Source of the DNA: Ligustrum vulgare
Lineage: Eukaryota > Streptophyta > Magnoliopsida > Lamiales > Oleaceae
Direction of reading: 5' to 3'
DNA length: 64,000 bases
Assembly (NCBI GenBank): GCA_963555705.1
Contig: OY743190.1
Span: 32,904,929-32,968,928, forward strand
Each line of letters starts with the position of its first letter. Position 1 is the first letter of the stretch. Made by a program: the position numbers and the translations under genes. The notes beneath the pieces are model-generated. The model worked only from the letters and a program-made list of their open reading frames with translations. It did not search any database and had not been told where the DNA came from. Positions 10,970 to 22,930 of the stretch are shown here, one piece after another.

Positions 10970-12870
10970 CAACCTCCCACTACCACGGCCATGCCCCGCC
11001 CACCACCCCACCCCACACAAAAATAATTTTTTTTTTTTTTTTCTTTCGATGTTTTCATATCATTCCCCATCTCACCCCACCCCAACCCCACTCAACCCCA
11101 CCCCACATCATCGCAAAGTGACAAATTGATCTCATCCTAGCCACATCCCTCGACCCCACCCACCCACCCACCCCACCTCACCACCCATATCCTACCCACC
11201 CCAAAAATAAGTTTATTTTTATTTTCTCTCGATGTTTTCCTACATTTCCCCATCCTACCCACCCACCCACCCACCCCCAACCCAACCCCACTCGACTCCA
11301 CCCAACCCCACCTCGTCGCAAAGTGACAAATTGATCTCACCCTAGCCACATCCCCAGACCCCACCCACCCACCCACCCACCATGTCCACCCACACCATCT
11401 CACCACCCATATCCTACCCGACCCCAAAAATAAGTTTATTTTTATTTCCTCCCGATGTTCTCCTACACTTCCCCATCTCAGCCCACCCCAACCCCAATCC
11501 ACTCGATCCCACCACACCTCATCACAAAGTGACAAATTGATCTTATCACAGCCACAGACCACCACCCCACCCCACCCCACCCCCCTACACAAATAATAAT
11601 TTTTATTTTTTTCCTTTCGATGTTTTTCTATCATTCTCCATCCCATCCCATCCCACCCTGCCCCACCTCATCTCAAAGTGACAAATTAATCTCACACTAG
11701 AAACATCCCCCGACCCCACCCACCCCGCCTCACCACCCATATCCTACCCCACCCCAAAAATAAGTTTATTTTTATTATCTCTCGATGTTTTCCTACACTT
11801 TCCCACCCCACCCCACCTCAACCTAACCCCACTCGACCCTACCCTACCCCACCTCATCACAAAGTGACAAATTGATCTCACCCTAGCCACAACCCCGTTC
11901 CCACCCACCCCACCTCACCACCCATATCCTACCCACCACAATAATAAGTTTATTTTTATATTCTCCCGATGTTTTCCTACACTTCCGCATCCCATCCAAC
12001 CCCACTCCACTCGACCATACCCCACCTCATTGCAAAGTGACAAATTGATCTTATCTCAGCCACAGACCAGGACATACCTCGCCCGTCTCGCCCCCACCTA
12101 CCCCACCCCACCGCAAAAACGACTATTTTCCTTCTACTTTTCCACCTACCTACTCCCACCCAGCCCGACACCACCCTACCCATCCCACCCCAGCCCAAAA
12201 TGATTTTTTTCCTTCTATTTTTCCACGCCTCCACCAACCCCACCCCAATACCACCCTTCCCACCCCACAAAATGAGTTTTTTTTTTCCATCCATCCATGT
12301 TTTTCCGACCCTACCCCGCCACCCACCCCACCCAAAAATGATTTTTTTCTTCTAATTTTCCACACCCACCCCGCCCCCGACCCTACGAGCTACCCAACCA
12401 ACCAATCGACCCCACCCCACCCAAAAATGATTTTTTTCATCCACTTTTTCAGACCCGACCCTTGCATCCACCCCACCCCATCATACCCACCCACCCATCC
12501 CATTCCTACCCACCCCGCAAAAATGATTTTTTTCTTCAATTTTTCACACCCCCACCCACCTCGCTCCCGACCTTATGCCGCCACCCACCCAACCAACTGA
12601 CCCCACCCAAAAATAATTTTTTTCTACTTTTCCACACCACATCCCGAATCTACGACCTTCATCCAACAATCCCACAACTACCCACCCCACCCAAAAATGA
12701 TTTTTTTCTTTTCCACACACCATCTCGACCCTACACCCGTCACCCACCAACCCCACCCCTACCAAAAATGATTTTTCTTCTTCTAATTTTCCACACCCAG
12801 TCCCTACCCCTCCACCCACCGAACAAACCGATCCCATACAAAAATGATTTTTTTCTTATACTTTTCCTCG
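10970..12870. repeat. C-rich minisatellite block with G-quadruplex potential
   Basis: Two kinds of unit follow each other. In 11030-12110, six units of about 150-206 bp each carry CAAAGTGACAAATTGATCT-like anchors (near 11113, 11319, 11524, 11674, 11860 and 12033), followed by CCCACCC runs and TAAGTTTATTTTTAT. In 12190-12860, about nine units of 65-95 bp each carry CCCAAAAATGATTTTTTTC. The minus strand has clustered GGGT runs; 11258-11278 alone gives five adjacent G-tracts. Long open frames here are low-complexity Gly/Trp/Val or Pro/His strings and are not genes. Confidence 0.85.
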
Positions 12871-12927
12871 TCTAATGGTCACAAAAAGTTATAGATGGTC
12901 ACAACATTTAATATAATTGGTCACAAT

Positions 12928-14325
12928 TAGGGCTGCACAAAAAAATCGTCAAACTGCAAACTGAATCGAAACCGTTGGTTCGGTTCCACGTGGACCCGTC
13001 AATATTTTCAAACCAAACCAAACCAAACCGTTTCAAAATGGTTTGGTTTAAGTTTCAATTTTTAAAAACCGCTTAAACCAAACTAAACCGCTAATTTTTT
13101 TAATTAAAAAATTAATTTTTATTCATTTAAATTTAGAGTTTTTTCTCAAATATTTTCAAATTTATCTAATGAATAAAAGTTCTTGTCTTTTTTTTTTTTA
13201 AAAAAAAAAGTTATTGTCTAATGTCCAACCACAAAATCTGATTAACCTTTAACTCATACCACCTTTTAACAACATACTCCAATCCTAAAATCCCATTAAC
13301 ATATAACCCACACCATCCTTAAATCACATACTCTAACCTCAAAAGCTCATTTAATAGAGACTCAAACAAAAAACGTTCCAACTTCTTAATTCAATCATTA
13401 ATTTTCTGTTTTCATTCGTCTTCCTTGTTTCCTTCCAACTTCCAAGTTCCTCTTCACTAATATCAATTAGATTCTTATAATAATACATAGAGGTGATAGG
13501 TGTACTTTCAATTTCTTCCTACATTTGATTTTATTTTAGAGAGTCATGGAAGATGTTTCGATCTATATCAGAAGGTTCGAATCAGGGTAAGAATTTGAAT
13601 ATCACTTGTGTTAACTTTCTTTGCAAGCAAAATCATTCGATTATTTTATTTATTTTCTTAGAATTTACTCCTTGTTAAATTTCAGAATCTGGACAACAAA
13701 GATAAGCTAGCAAGAAGAGAGCCAAGACAAAATATTATTACTGTGAAAAATTGTATAAGCATCATACTAATAATTGCGGTACTTGTACTTTATCAAATCA
13801 TATCACACATTTATACAAGAAAAATATCCGTATATGGTTTCAAATAAAAAGCAAAAAAGAATAACTAGCTATGGTATGTCTTAGAATAGTGATTTTTCTA
13901 AGAATTTTGATGACGATGACCTATCATGTTTGTTCGGAAAGAAGTTAGAGATCAAATAAAATACAATTACAAATTTACAATTGTTTTTTAACTTCATATT
14001 TTTATTTTGAATTGAAAACAAATTCGAATGAATTTAACATCTAACGTTATTAATTCTCGTATTTGCTTATATATTAACTTATTTTATCTTTATATTAAAA
14101 TATATGAGTTAATTTAACGTCTAAAATATATTATATTATGTCGATAGGTAAAAACCGCGGATTAAAACTGAACCAAACCGCAAAAAATGGTTTGGTTTGG
14201 TTTGGTTTGGTTTGTAAAATGAAATGGTTTGATTTGGTTTGGTTTGAGAAAATGCCAAACCGCTTGAAATGGTTTGGTTTTAAAATATGTCAAAAATCGT
14301 CCAAATCGGACCGCGTTCACCCCTA
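12928..14325. mobile_element. Non-autonomous hAT element with a BED-finger relic
   Basis: Termini TAGGGCTGCACAAAA (from 12928) and GTTCACCCCTA (to 14325) are flanked by a perfect 8-bp duplication, GTCACAAT (12920-12927 and 14326-14333). Subterminal GGTTTGGTTT/AAACCAAACC repeats face each other. It inserted into the GTCACA-repeat region that continues at 14326. Confidence 0.85.
13690..13870 (+). pseudogene. hAT transposase BED zinc-finger relic
   Basis: Inside the hAT element a plus-strand frame reads KKRAKTKYYYCEKLYKHHTN and then NCGTCTLSNHI. It resembles the BED-type DNA-binding finger at the N-terminus of plant hAT transposases, here with one of the first Cys pair replaced by Tyr and with nearby stops. 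The catalytic and dimerisation domains are absent. Confidence 0.5.
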
Positions 14326-15010
14326 GTCACAATCATTTATAGTTGGTCACATATTATTTATTTATTGGTCACAACTTACTCTTTTTTTATGATTAGTTAA
14401 TATTTTTTGTCACAATTACCTAATAATTGGTCACATTTCATACTCGTCATAAGTCACATTTAGTCCACATTTTGGTTACACTTACCTAATAATTCGATCA
14501 CCCCACCCCACCCCACCCCCACATGCAAAGTCACAACATGTCACACAATGTCACAATTGGTCACACAATGTCACATTATAATTTTAGTTGAAAAACCTCA
14601 CCCACCTACCTACACATTCCTAAAGTCACAGTTTGTCACACAATGTCATAATTTGATCACACAAGGTCATAGTTTGATCACACGAGGTCACAGTTAGATC
14701 ACAGTTGGTTTAGTTGCAAAATTCTGTCACACAAAGTCACAATTCGATCACATAAAGTCACAGTCGGTCACACGAAGGCACGGTTCGATTACACAAGGTC
14801 ATAGGTTGGTAACATGTGACCGAACTATGACAATCGTGTGATTGAGCTGTGACCTTGTATGACCGAATTGAGACTTTGTGTGATTGATCTGTGACCTTGT
14901 ATGTTCAAATCGAGACTTTGTGTGATCAAGTATGAGATGTGACCAATTATTAGGTAAATGTGACCAAAATATTTACTAATTGTGACTTGTGAAAAATGAG
15001 GGATGTGACC
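14326..15010. repeat. GTCACA-rich degenerate repeat with inverted ends
   Basis: Dozens of GTCACA/GGTCACA units. The left part (near 14410-14442, CCTAATAATTGGTCACA) is the reverse complement of the right part (near 14935-14965, TGTGACCAATTATTAGG), making a loose foldback. A short piece of the same repeat lies left of the hAT insertion (about 12880-12927), so the insertion split it. Confidence 0.65.
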
Positions 15011-15336
15011 AAGAAAACTAAGAATAATTTCTTTAACTCATTCCAGTGAACATCAGTTGGTTTTTGAAGGAACTGGCTCATCATATTTACTGAAAATCAT
15101 ATGTCTAACCTTGTTTAACCCAAATATGATTTTGGACAGATTCGATATCATGTCATTAGGTGAGTTCGGCCCACAGTAATTGTGTGGTCTTACCCACTTT
15201 TGTGAATTTTAGAAATAAAAATATCTACTTGTACTATTGTAGTAGAGGTTAAAAACAAAAATTCACTATTCCACGAATTTTGAATTTTAAAATTAAAATG
15301 ATTATTAATACTTTAAAGGGAAACACTAGATAAATA

Positions 15337-15549
15337 GTGTCGTGTGCTACAACCATCAATAAGAGTCAAGATCAATCACTTTCGCATTTAGAATTATTCC
15401 TAAAAGGGTTCAATCATTTGCAATTGTATGTTGCAGTATCAAGAATTAGGAATCATGTTTATTTGAAGATATTAACATGCGATAACAATGAGAACTCAAC
15501 AAATGTAAAAACTAATGTTATATATAATGAAATTTTTCAAAATTTGTAA
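15337..15549 (+). pseudogene. C-terminal fragment of a Helitron PIF1-like helicase
   Basis: The frame reads ATTINKSQDQSL, then LQLYVAVSRIRNHVYLKILT, and ends NVIYNEIFQNL. This is the end of the SF1B (PIF1-type) helicase encoded by autonomous Helitrons: the TINKSQ..QSL segment, the VAVSR motif and the usual C-terminal tail. Everything upstream (Rep/HUH domain, helicase motifs I-III) is missing, so this is the 3' relic of an element. A GCACGAGTGGG stretch near 15680 resembles a Helitron 3' hairpin but lacks a clear CTRR end. Confidence 0.7.
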
Positions 15550-16670
15550 TACTCTTGATAATAGAATTGTTATTATTATTTAAATTGACATTCGCTGCTG
15601 TTACTTTTTATTAATTTTTTTTCCTCAATTGCCTGTGTCAATACATTATATTTTGTCTATTAAGTATGTTTATACATCGCACGAGTGGGAAATTAATTTA
15701 AATTAATAATGAATGTGTAGAATTGACCAAATTAAATTAACAATTATAGAATTAAAACATTTCAAATTAAGTAGTAATAAATTATGATATTTATAATTAC
15801 AATTATTATTACTATAACAACAAATTATTGGATTAATTAAGAATTTTTAGCATTCAAATTAAATATGAAAATGACAAAATGGTAAATAAAAAAAGTCCAC
15901 CCCAAATTTGAGGTTGATTTGGGGTATTATTGGAGAAGAACATTTTACCCCAAATTTGGGGAGATGGCCTTAAATTTTGAATATATTTTTTCTGAAACAG
16001 TTCTCCTACAGAACAAATATTAGCTGCGTTGAACAAACATAATTAATTAATGTTTAGAATGCTACATCAACAGTAGCCGACAAGATTAAGAAGACATAAG
16101 AAGTCAAAATTTCATGATAAGAGACATGTTGCAAAGCCCTATACGTTTATATGATTGAGGATACTATGTCCTGCGACCATGTTTAGTACAAACTGCGGGA
16201 TAATATTGAACAACATTAATTAATGGTAATAATTCAGGATGAAGTGATGGGGGAGCATTCATACAAGAGTAATGCACAAAGCATCGAAGCATGTCCATTG
16301 AGCAAGCACAAGAACAGTAGTGTCTCTATCTCAATTTACCTTCTCTTGATCTTGCAAGGAAGGCTTCTCTTCAGATTTTTGGTGACAATCAACGGCTCCC
16401 AATCCCTAAAAGGAGAGTGCTCAGTGACTCATTTTTGGACCGCATCAAATAATTCAAGAACATCATCTCAAATTTTTGTAACAAGATTGTTATAGTTCAT
16501 AGCTGGAAAAAGCTCGTCACAGTGAGGTATAATGAGAATACCACTCGTAGCAAATAAGGATCAGCGATTTCATAAATAAAATGACATTCGAAAATTTGAA
16601 ACTGCGAGCTTTTATTTCAATGAAATTCAACAGAATCAGCCCATCTAAGCTTATTAGTTTTAGAAGACAA
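15550..16670. other. No gene recognised
   Basis: AT-rich intergenic DNA. It includes two facing copies of CCCCAAATTTG near 15900-15962. Open frames here lack recognisable motifs. Confidence 0.45.
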
Positions 16671-16673
16671 TAT

Positions 16674-17325
16674 TGTTGGAAAAATTGGTTTTGACCAATT
16701 TATGTGATTATTTAAGTGGAACCATTAATAGTGAATGGAAAATTAAGCCACTTAAAATTGTGAAAATATTGGAAAATTAAAAGAATATTATTGAATATTC
16801 TAGAATTAATTTAAATGAAAAGAAGTGTCTTTTCATATGAAAGATTGTGACTTTTAAATTAATAATTTCCAATAATTGTGTCTCTTCAATTAGAGACAAA
16901 TTTGAAAGGATGTGTCTCTTGTAAGGGTTGTGTCTTTTGAGATACAACTTTCCAACATCTATATATAGACCCCATATGCTTGTATTATTTTTTTTTCATT
17001 CATCAATTCATCATTCATTTATTCAAATGATTTAATTTCTTTCATTTCATTTTTGGAGTACATAAGCCTAATTTTGGTTCGTTGTACTTGTATTTTGGAG
17101 TGCTACAAACACAAGTGTTGCCGTTGTATCTTGGGAGTCGATTGTCGTTATCCGTAGGCACCGTTGCGGGGCAAATTCGACTTAAGGACAAAGAGTCCAA
17201 CTCTTGCCTCGGCATTGTTCCTTCTTTTCTTCTTTTTCTTGTTTCGTATTTTCCTTGCCGTTACTCTGTCCAAATTTCGACACGGATTTACAAATTTTCA
17301 TTATTTGGCGTCACTATTCACAAAT
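16674..17325 (+). mobile_element. Possible solo LTR
   Basis: Begins TGTTGGAAAAATTGG at 16674, contains a good TATA element (TCTATATATAG, about 16958-16968) in mid-length, and may end with GTCACTATTCACA near 17321. This is the layout of a Ty1/copia-type LTR. No target duplication or adjoining primer-binding site was found, so the borders are tentative. Confidence 0.35.
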
Positions 17326-17429
17326 CCACCCAACAAATATCACCACAAAATAGAAAGATTATAGTGCACGAGCAATTTATTATGCTAATGCAAAGGGACA
17401 AACTATATGATAAAACCACATAGCAAACG

Positions 17430-18540
17430 TAGTTACACCATTAGGTAAAGAGACATAAAAGAGAATTAAACTTCCCCAATAATTGCCCCCAATAATCCTA
17501 GGAAGGTTGCTTCATTGTGAAACAGCAAACTTTAATTTCCCATGAGGTTTAATAAGAATCAGCCTATCTTTTCGGTTTTTGATTACCCCTTTTTTTTTTT
17601 TTTGTAGATTTTAATTACTTATAAATTCTTAAACTATTAGGAACTGGATATATTTTGCCTATATGATCAAAGGCTTTGCAATTTTTTCAAAGACCAATTC
17701 ATTACAATAAAATTATTTTGTACAAATTTTCGAATTACTTCAACTTTATTCTTGTTTCAAGAACCATAATTCTGTTTTCGTACCAAAATTAGTATCAAAG
17801 CAAGGTTTGCCTTAGTTGATGGCACCTATGGTGATAGTAAAAACATACATCCTCGTGACAACGATATAAGAATCATAAAATTCCCAATCACGATCTAGAA
17901 TCTAGAATGATGAATGCATAGGTTCGAAGATGCTGCTAACAAAATATTATAGATTTTGACTGTTATACTTATAAATGTTGATCGCTTCAACGAGTCAAAA
18001 ACAAGATGAGTGAGTGACTAGAGATTTTCCTCAAGTCAAAGCTAGGTTCCTCACAAAGTAATGCATGAATTTTGGAGGTTATCCCTTCTAATTCATTATT
18101 TATTTATTTTATTTTATTTTTTTTACCTTTTTTCAACCAAATTCAAGGACAAGTTGTTCACAATTGGAGGAGAATGGTATAGGATAATTCTATTAAAAAT
18201 AAGGAAGAAAATTATCTTATTTTGTTTCAAACTTTTTAATTCGATTTCTTTTTCTTTTATAGTTTGACTACTTGTCTTCTTTAAGCTATTATGATTAGGA
18301 GAGGAATTCGTCTCTATTACAATAAAATTATTCTTCACGAATTTTAGAGTTGGTTCAGCTTTGTTCGTCTCAAGAAGTCCAATTCCACTTCCACAACAAA
18401 AACAATATGAGAAAGACACCGAGAAACCTTCTCCAGTAATTTCCCCAATAGTCCTAGGAATGTTGTTTCATTGTAATGTTAGCGGAACCAGAGATGACCA
18501 ATTCATCACATAACAAGCAACAATATGTTAATTATCCTTA
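17430..18540. repeat. Diverged duplication 3' of the PPR pseudogene
   Basis: Similar blocks occur at about 17468-17530 and 18428-18480 (both with CCCCAATA and CCTAGGAA followed by TTTCATTGT or CTTCATTGT). Another pair lies at about 17725-17790 and 18340-18400 (TTC.TCTCAAGAA and CCACAA/ACCAAAA patterns). They look like old duplicated flanking sequence. No gene is visible. Confidence 0.4.
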
Positions 18541-19568
18541 CTGTTAACAAATGTAAATCAAGGAGAATGTGGGTACCTCTGTTCGCATTGACAGCTTATC
18601 ACGTAATACACGTATTGAACTTCCCAACTCGATGAGCTCCTTCGCTTTGTTAATCTCCGATCGCTCAATCAGTTTATTAATTACTTGTAGTATCCCTTTA
18701 ACATAAATCCTGTTCTCATCAATAGACTTTTTGCACAACTCATGTGCGAAATCAATGTCACCTGTGTCACAAGCAAATGGAATGAGCATCCTAAATGTGG
18801 CCAAATCCAGTGTACATCCATTCTCTATCATTTTCTTGTACAATCTTTTGACCTCATTCGAATTCCCTTCATCTACAAACCCTTTAATTAACACATTGTA
18901 ACTAACACCATCAGGCTTCACCCCCATATCCTCCATCCCCTCTACCATACCCACAGCCTCCATGACCCGCTTATCCTATACTAAGCCATGCAACTTTGCA
19001 TTATAACTCCTCGCATCAGCACTCACATTTTTCTTTTCCATCAATCCCCATATCTTCTCAGCCTTGTCAAATTTACCACTCTTGTAAAAGGCATACAAAA
19101 GTGTGTTAAAAGTTGCCATAGTTGGATGTATACCGTTCTTATCAAGCTCATCTATCATAGAAAAGGCTGTATCCAATGATCCTAGTTCACAGAAGGCCTT
19201 GATCACCGTGTTATAAGAGAGTATATCTGGCTGGATGCCAATTTCTCGGGGAATTCCCGAAAAAACTTGACAGTTTTATCAAATTGTTTGGAGTGAACCC
19301 AGGCCGCCAAGAGGGCATTGAAGGAAAGGACAGTGCGCTGACAATTTAGTTGGGGCATTTCTTCGAACAGGTCGAGCGCATGGTCAGACATTTGGGACTT
19401 GCCATAAAGCCAGAGGAGGCGAACTGTGAAGCGTTCATTGGTGATATCTTCGTACTTTTTTTGGTGGTTGAGAATGTCGTGGATCGAAGAGAAGCGGCCT
19501 GCAGCAGCGAGGCAGCGGACGGAGGGCTCGTAGTTTAGATGGCGGCGGCGAAAGCGGGGGACTCTGAG

Positions 19569-20649
19569 CCCCGTTCGCTTTTCGACCCGTTTTGAGTTTT
19601 CGATTTTTGAAAATATCAAAAACGCGTTTACTTTGCCCATTTTCAAAAATGCGTTTTCCAAAACACTAAAAAAAAATACAAAGGAAACTTAAAACGAGTC
19701 TATAGCGTTTTGAATGTTTTGTGTTAAAAGTCCAAAACGACCAAAACGCGTGTTTTGAATTTTTTTTTTTTTTTTTTTTTTTGTAATTTTTTATTTTTTA
19801 TTATTATTATTTTTTTAAATGTGAGACACTTAATTCACTTGAAATTCTTATATTATTTTGTCATTATATGTAGATCCATGTTAAGATTTTTTTTTTTTTT
19901 TTTTTAAGTGAGACACTTCATTCACTTGAAATTCTTATATTATTTTGCCATTATATATAGATCTTTTTTAAGATTTTTTTTTTTTGTAAATTTTTTTTTT
20001 GTATTTTTTTATTATTATTATTTTTTAAATTTTGTAAAAGTGAGACATTTCCTTTACTTGAAGTTCTTATATTATTTTGCCATTATATAGATCCATATTA
20101 AGATTTTTTTTTTGTAATTTTTTTTTATTATTATTATTTTGTAAATGTGAGACACTTCCTTCATTTGAAGTTCTTATATTATTTTGTCATTATATATAGA
20201 TTCATGTTAATATTTTTTCTTTTGTAAATTTTTTTTTTTTTTTTTTAGTAAATGCGAGACACTTCCTTCACTTGAAATTCTTATATTATTTTGCCATTAT
20301 ATATATATATATACATCCATGTTAAGATTTTTTTGGTATGAGGTTAAATTTTTGTTTAGTTGAAACAATATTAATGATGAATTTATTGACATAGAGAACT
20401 AACAAATTTATTAACATTAAAATTAATATAATTCAAAAAATCAACCATTTTTGACATATAAAATATCACAAAATAAATATATCAAAAAATTACAAAGTAA
20501 ACGTATTTTTCAGTTTTCTATTTTTGAAAACAGTTTTCCAAAATTATAAAGAGAACATGTTTTCAGAAATCCAAAAACAAACAACCAAAATCCAAAATTC
20601 AAAACAAAATCCAAAACTTAAAATTCAAAATCGAAACACAAAGAGAACG
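19569..20649. mobile_element. Non-autonomous DNA transposon inserted in the PPR gene
   Basis: Flanked by ACTCTGAG (19561-19568) and ACTCCTGAG (20650-20658), a 9-bp duplication with one base lost. Inward-facing ends share CGTTC.CTTT followed by TTTCG and AAAACGCGTTT-like subterminal sequence. A 9-bp target suits a Mutator-like transposase. A related element lies at 31582-32418. Joining the PPR frame across the insertion makes sense only if the element and one target copy are left out, which fixes the borders. Confidence 0.75.
19770..20335. repeat. Five tandem units of about 105 bp inside that transposon
   Basis: Each unit has a T-rich tract, then GTGAGACACTTC..TCACTTGAA, TTCTTATATTATTTTG and CATTATATATAG. 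The GAGACA anchors lie near 19822, 19911, 20043, 20150 and 20258. Units differ mainly in poly-T length. Confidence 0.75.
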
Positions 20650-21164
20650 ACTCCTGAGTTTCTCTTGAATTTATTGACCAAAGATTCGAGTTATTTTTCT
20701 TTGGTGGCAGCGGCAGTGAGACGGGTAGGTTCAGAGGCCGTTTGTTGTGAGGTCTTTATCGTCGTCGTGGCTGCTACTACTACGTCGACGGATGCAGGAG
20801 AGGGTTTACGGAAAAGGCCACCGAGATGGCGGATACTAGAAGATGACATTGGAAATTTGGACCAAAACTTTCAGGAAGGGAAGGAGTTAAGGTTTTGTTA
20901 GGGTTTAAAGGAATGAGGCCAAAATGGAGATTTTGCAAAAACAATTTGATATCTTTTTATTCATTGGGAGATATTTTTTAGAAATATTTTTAAGTGACAT
21001 TATGACATGTCAGACATATATTGGATGGTAAAAATAATTTCCCCATCATTGATTTTTCATCACCCAATAAATGTGCGTCACGTCACAATGTCACTTGAAA
21101 ATGTCACAAATGAATGTCTCCTTATAATTATTGTATTCATTTAGATTGTAATGCTGAGTTTGAT

Positions 21165-21660
21165 AGCGATAGTGGAATTTGGGTGGAAAAAAATGAATTT
21201 TAGGAAATTGAATTTTAGGGAATTGGAAGTTAATGTGTTTGATTGGTTTAATTTTCTAGGTGAAAAAAGTGAGAAATTTTCTAATTTTTGTTGTTTGATT
21301 AGCATTATTTTACATGGAAAATAAAATAAAATTTAGCTATTTTAATCAAAACAAATATTTTTTATATTTTTTTACACATTTGTACTTGATAAAGATAATG
21401 TTAATTTTTGGAGAAAAAATAAATCAATTAATAACAAAACTGATCAAACGTGACGAAAATAGTTAAAAGTTTTACCTAGAAAATTAATTCTACTAGTATG
21501 GTAGGAAAATCAATTCAACTAAAACTTGGAATACTCGCGCGTGGTGAGAAAAGGAGGAAATGAAATTGCCTAAAAAATTATGACTTTCAAACACCAAAAG
21601 ATGAAATTTGGGTGGAAAATTTTTCCTTTCCATGAAAAACTTGTCCTATCAAACGCACCC
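21165..21660. repeat. MITE-like element
   Basis: The left side (GAATTTGGGTGGAAA, TTTTCTAGGTGAAAAAAGTG) and right side (GAAATTTGGGTGGAAAA and ATCAAACGCACCC) match the style of another copy at about 45855-46210, where similar sequence appears in the opposite orientation. Only short frames; no transposase. Confidence 0.45.
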
Positions 21661-22842
21661 AAAATAACATTCACATCTACGTCTACATCTATTTACATCT
21701 ATATTTATCTACATCTACATCTATTTACAATCTATCTATTTACATCTATATTTATCTACATCTACAATATTCAAAAATATGGATAGGTTAGAAACTTTAG
21801 ATTTCCTATTTTGTCACTATATATTTCTCTTTATATCAATAATATCATTTTGTACTTATTACTACAATCCATATTAATCCCTTTTCATCAATTTACACGG
21901 GTAAAAAAAAAACTTGAACTTTACAATTAAGAGGAGGAAAAAAACTCTTAATATTTCATTCGCTTATACATTAATATGTTTCAATTATATTATATCTAAA
22001 TGCCACACATTGATCAAAATTTTATTTACTTTATTTATATTTTTACTTTTGGCATATATATTGACGTTCTAAATCTTCAAGATTTGTTAATCAACAACAA
22101 CATTGGAAATATCGAGAATTCTGATTAATTTTCCTTGAAAGTAACTAGAAAAGAAGAATACATCAAACGACTGTTTTCAAGCTTAGATCACAAATGAACT
22201 AAGAAAGAAAAGCTTTATATTTTGATCTAGTTCGTAAACGATCTAACAATCTAATTTATGTAGCACTATTGAACATAGAGTTGATGTATAAGTATAATAT
22301 TTACTACATGTTTTGTATGTAGATATCAATCTGTCATTCTATTTAGCTTGTCCCATTTTGTGCTTGTACTATAACGCACTACCAACATGGCAGTCATAGA
22401 AGAATTTGAATTCGGAATAGTAATCAATTACCTGGAAAACAAAAAATAATAATGTCGCGTGGAAACCGGAAACTTCAACCATTTTAACCCCCAAATCTTA
22501 TCACCAGCACAAAGTATGGACAATGGAGTAGTCAATTCTTTATAAGTTCATCATTTACCTCATGTGAATCGTTCGCACTTTTTCCAACAATATCCATTCA
22601 TACGAAGCACCATATCATTTCCTCCCCCTTCAATCAATAGTCCATCTATTTCTCTTCCTCAAATCATGAAGGTATACATTGCGTCTAGATCACCATCTTA
22701 CGTGGGCATAACCGCTTTAACCATAGGTTTTTTTCAACCATCGCAATCCAATTTAGAGTTCATCACTTTCGTTTGTTTGCAATCGGGATCTCTCTTTTTC
22801 GTCCACATGACACTAAGTTTGGAGCCTAACTCTGAAACCAAA
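21661..22842. other. Intergenic with an ACATCTA microsatellite; no gene recognised
   Basis: 21670-21775 is an imperfect ACATCTA/TTTACATCT repeat. The rest is AT-rich with no open frame I recognise. Confidence 0.45.
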
Positions 22843-22930
22843 TGTTGAAAATTGAATCTTGCAAAACCAGAAAGAATCAGGAGCTAAATAATTAAGAATC
22901 AAAATCTATGAATACAAACACAATAAATAT
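22829..22930 (-). mobile_element. Possible LTR/primer-binding-site junction of a decayed retrotransposon
   Basis: On the minus strand TGGTTTCAGAGTTAGGCTCC resembles a tRNA-Met-type primer-binding site with one mismatch in its core. On the plus strand TGTTGAAAATTG at 22843 would be the LTR edge, two bases away. The other LTR and a target duplication were not found. Confidence 0.3.

Larger units (their letters stand above)
18544..20849 (-). pseudogene. P-class PPR protein gene, split by a transposon
   Basis: Minus-strand coding pieces together resemble a small P-class pentatricopeptide-repeat protein of the Arabidopsis PPR336/At3g13160-like group. These are RNA-binding proteins of mitochondria, several of them bound to the mitoribosome. 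The start lies at 20849 (MSSSSIRHLGGLFRK, plausible targeting peptide), then LESLVNKFKRNSG up to about 20650. A 1.08-kb element interrupts here. Coding resumes near 19568 with RFRRRHLNYEPSVRCLAAAG, followed by PPR units such as LSFNALLAAWVHSKQFDKTV and YNTVIKAFCELGSLDTAF. Lesions: an in-frame TAA at 20691-20693, the insertion, a one-base frameshift near 19240 and an in-frame TAG at 18976-18978. The reading frame otherwise survives well, so inactivation is fairly recent. Confidence 0.8.

Noticed and set aside
11137..12875. Several long open frames on both strands in the C-rich block
   Set aside because: They translate to Gly/Trp/Val or Pro/His/Thr strings in repeated units. The openness comes from base composition and tandem repetition, not coding.
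20524..20901. 125-codon plus-strand frame over the PPR 5' end
   Set aside because: The minus strand encodes the PPR N-terminus here; the plus frame spans a transposon end and shows no domain.
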